Shown here: positions 63,425 through 64,000 of the stretch, in pieces
Numbering within the stretch: position 1 is the stretch's first letter
Layout: every line of letters begins with the position of its first letter
Origin: Flavobacterium gelatinilyticum
GTDB taxonomy: Bacteria; Bacteroidota; Bacteroidia; Flavobacteriales; Flavobacteriaceae
NCBI RefSeq assembly: GCF_027111295.1
Contig: NZ_CP114287.1
Span: 2,418,001-2,482,000, forward strand
Length of the DNA: 64,000 nt
Reading direction: 5' to 3'
The notes under the pieces: generated by a model
What the model saw: only the letters and a program-made list of their open reading frames with translations
What the model was told of the DNA's origin: nothing
Database searches by the model: none
Made by a program: the position numbers and the translations under genes

Positions 63425-63874
63425 ATGAGCATTTTCAATTTATTCAGGAAAACAAATTTAGAATGTCCAAGATGTCTTGGCAAAGGACTTGTTGACTGGG
63501 AAGATATTCGGCGTTTAAACAAACAGCTTCGCTGGGTTCCGGCTCCATGCGCATATTGCAACGGCATTGGCAAGGTTCCAAAAGAGCAGCTCTTAAAAGT
63601 AGCTGTAGATTGTACATATCTTACGATTGACCTGCCCGATTCTGAAATAGAAAAAATAAAAGAAGGTCACGAAGAGGCCATAGAAAAAGGAAAACAACGC
63701 GAACTTTTTGTAGACAATATCATTCGCTATGCAGAGCATCATTTGTCGCAAAACATGGATGCCGAAAGTATCGCAAATCTCTATCTCAGTACCGAAGACG
63801 AAAAAGCTCCTTTTTCGGTCGAAAAAGAACACCTTATCAAATACATACAGTTGGTTATTGACTCTAAAGTTTAG
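63425..63874 (+). CDS. Zinc-binding CxxCxGxG protein, 149 aa
   Basis: Two DnaJ-type motifs, CPRCLGKG (about residues 14-21) and CAYCNGIG (about 41-48), should bind one zinc in the N-terminal third. The rest is helical (ECRLKEGHEEAIEKG-like and NIIRYAEHHLSQNMDAESIANLYLSTED). There is no J-domain. It may be a small zinc-dependent chaperone-like or regulatory protein, but the family is not recognised. It is monocistronic, followed by an inverted repeat. Confidence 0.72.
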   Translation: MSIFNLFRKTNLECPRCLGKGLVDWEDIRRLNKQLRWVPAPCAYCNGIGKVPKEQLLKVAVDCTYLTIDLPDSEIEKIKEGHEEAIEKGKQRELFVDNIIRYAEHHLSQNMDAESIANLYLSTEDEKAPFSVEKEHLIKYIQLVIDSKV

Positions 63875-63889
63875 TCTTAGTTTTCAATT

Positions 63890-63946
63890 TCAGTATTCAG
63901 TTTTAAACGCAGATCAAATTACCGCAAGCTTAAAACTGAATACTGA
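63890..63946. repeat. Perfect 17-bp inverted repeat after the zinc-motif gene
   Basis: Arms TCAGTATTCAGTTTTAA (63890-63906) and TTAAAACTGAATACTGA (63930-63946) pair perfectly across a 23-nt loop. The arms show the same 7-nt periodicity (TTCAGTA TTCAGTT) as the other dispersed repeats. It may act as a terminator but has no T run. Confidence 0.7.
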
Positions 63947-64000
63947 GACTGAACCCTGCATTAAAACTGCGAATTAATTCTAATCGAAGCCTTAACCAGT

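Overview
The window looks like a low-GC Bacteroidetes chromosome, almost certainly Flavobacterium and very close to F. johnsoniae. The evidence is the gliding/type IX secretion (T9SS) cluster gldK-gldL-gldM-gldN-gldO with the tandem gldN/gldO pair, a T9SS type A C-terminal sorting domain, Bacteroidetes-type promoters (TTG, about 19-22 nt, TAnnTTTG), and weak Shine-Dalgarno signals. No rRNA, tRNA, CRISPR array, insertion sequence or prophage was seen.

Layout. 1-8933 (-): a putative secreted module of two paralogous outer-membrane barrel proteins, a T9SS-sorted adhesin-like protein and a giant SpvB/TcdB-type protein that runs off the left edge. 9575-14881: small and metabolic genes (leucine-rich repeat protein, DUF1761, GNAT/FemAB-like, diacylglycerol-kinase-like, App1 phosphatase). 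15026-16939: an ABC-F ATPase. 17172-31317 (-): one 14-kb block of 16 same-strand genes forming a tellurium-resistance-type (Ter) stress system. It has five TerD paralogues, TelA, three von Willebrand A (TerY-like) proteins, a PP2C phosphatase, a TerY-P-type kinase, TerC, a HAD phosphatase, a phosphoribosyltransferase, and four proteins I cannot place. 31659-33096: DUF983 and an FAD oxidoreductase, convergent and overlapping. 33170-39101 (-): gldKLMNO. 39364-43064 (-): an arginase-fold protein lacking metal ligands, and topA.

43380-51244 (+): miaB, a sigma-54 activator, lptE, an acidic-repeat/TPR-like protein, secG, groES and groEL. 51558-56649: a nucleotide pyrophosphatase/phosphodiesterase, an SDR with an AraC regulator, and a SulP transporter, separated by mosaic intergenic repeats. 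56823-59920: a DUF6268 barrel gene and a small gene, divergent from a LytS/LytTR two-component pair, with a 20-bp direct repeat between them that looks like the regulator's site. 60102-62140: an AT-rich patch with an unknown lipoprotein and a small membrane protein. 62246-63874: DoxX, a small secreted protein and a zinc-ribbon protein.

How the parts fit: the gld genes build the T9SS core and motor, which would export the sorting-domain protein at 5489-7456 and perhaps its operon partners. The Ter block reads as a metal/stress-sensing phospho-signalling complex (VWA + kinase + phosphatase) attached to calcium-binding TerD proteins, TelA, membrane TerC and a reduced nucleotide-like biosynthetic module. 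Intergenic DNA is rich in dispersed palindromes and 7-nt-period repeats, several lying flush against stop codons.
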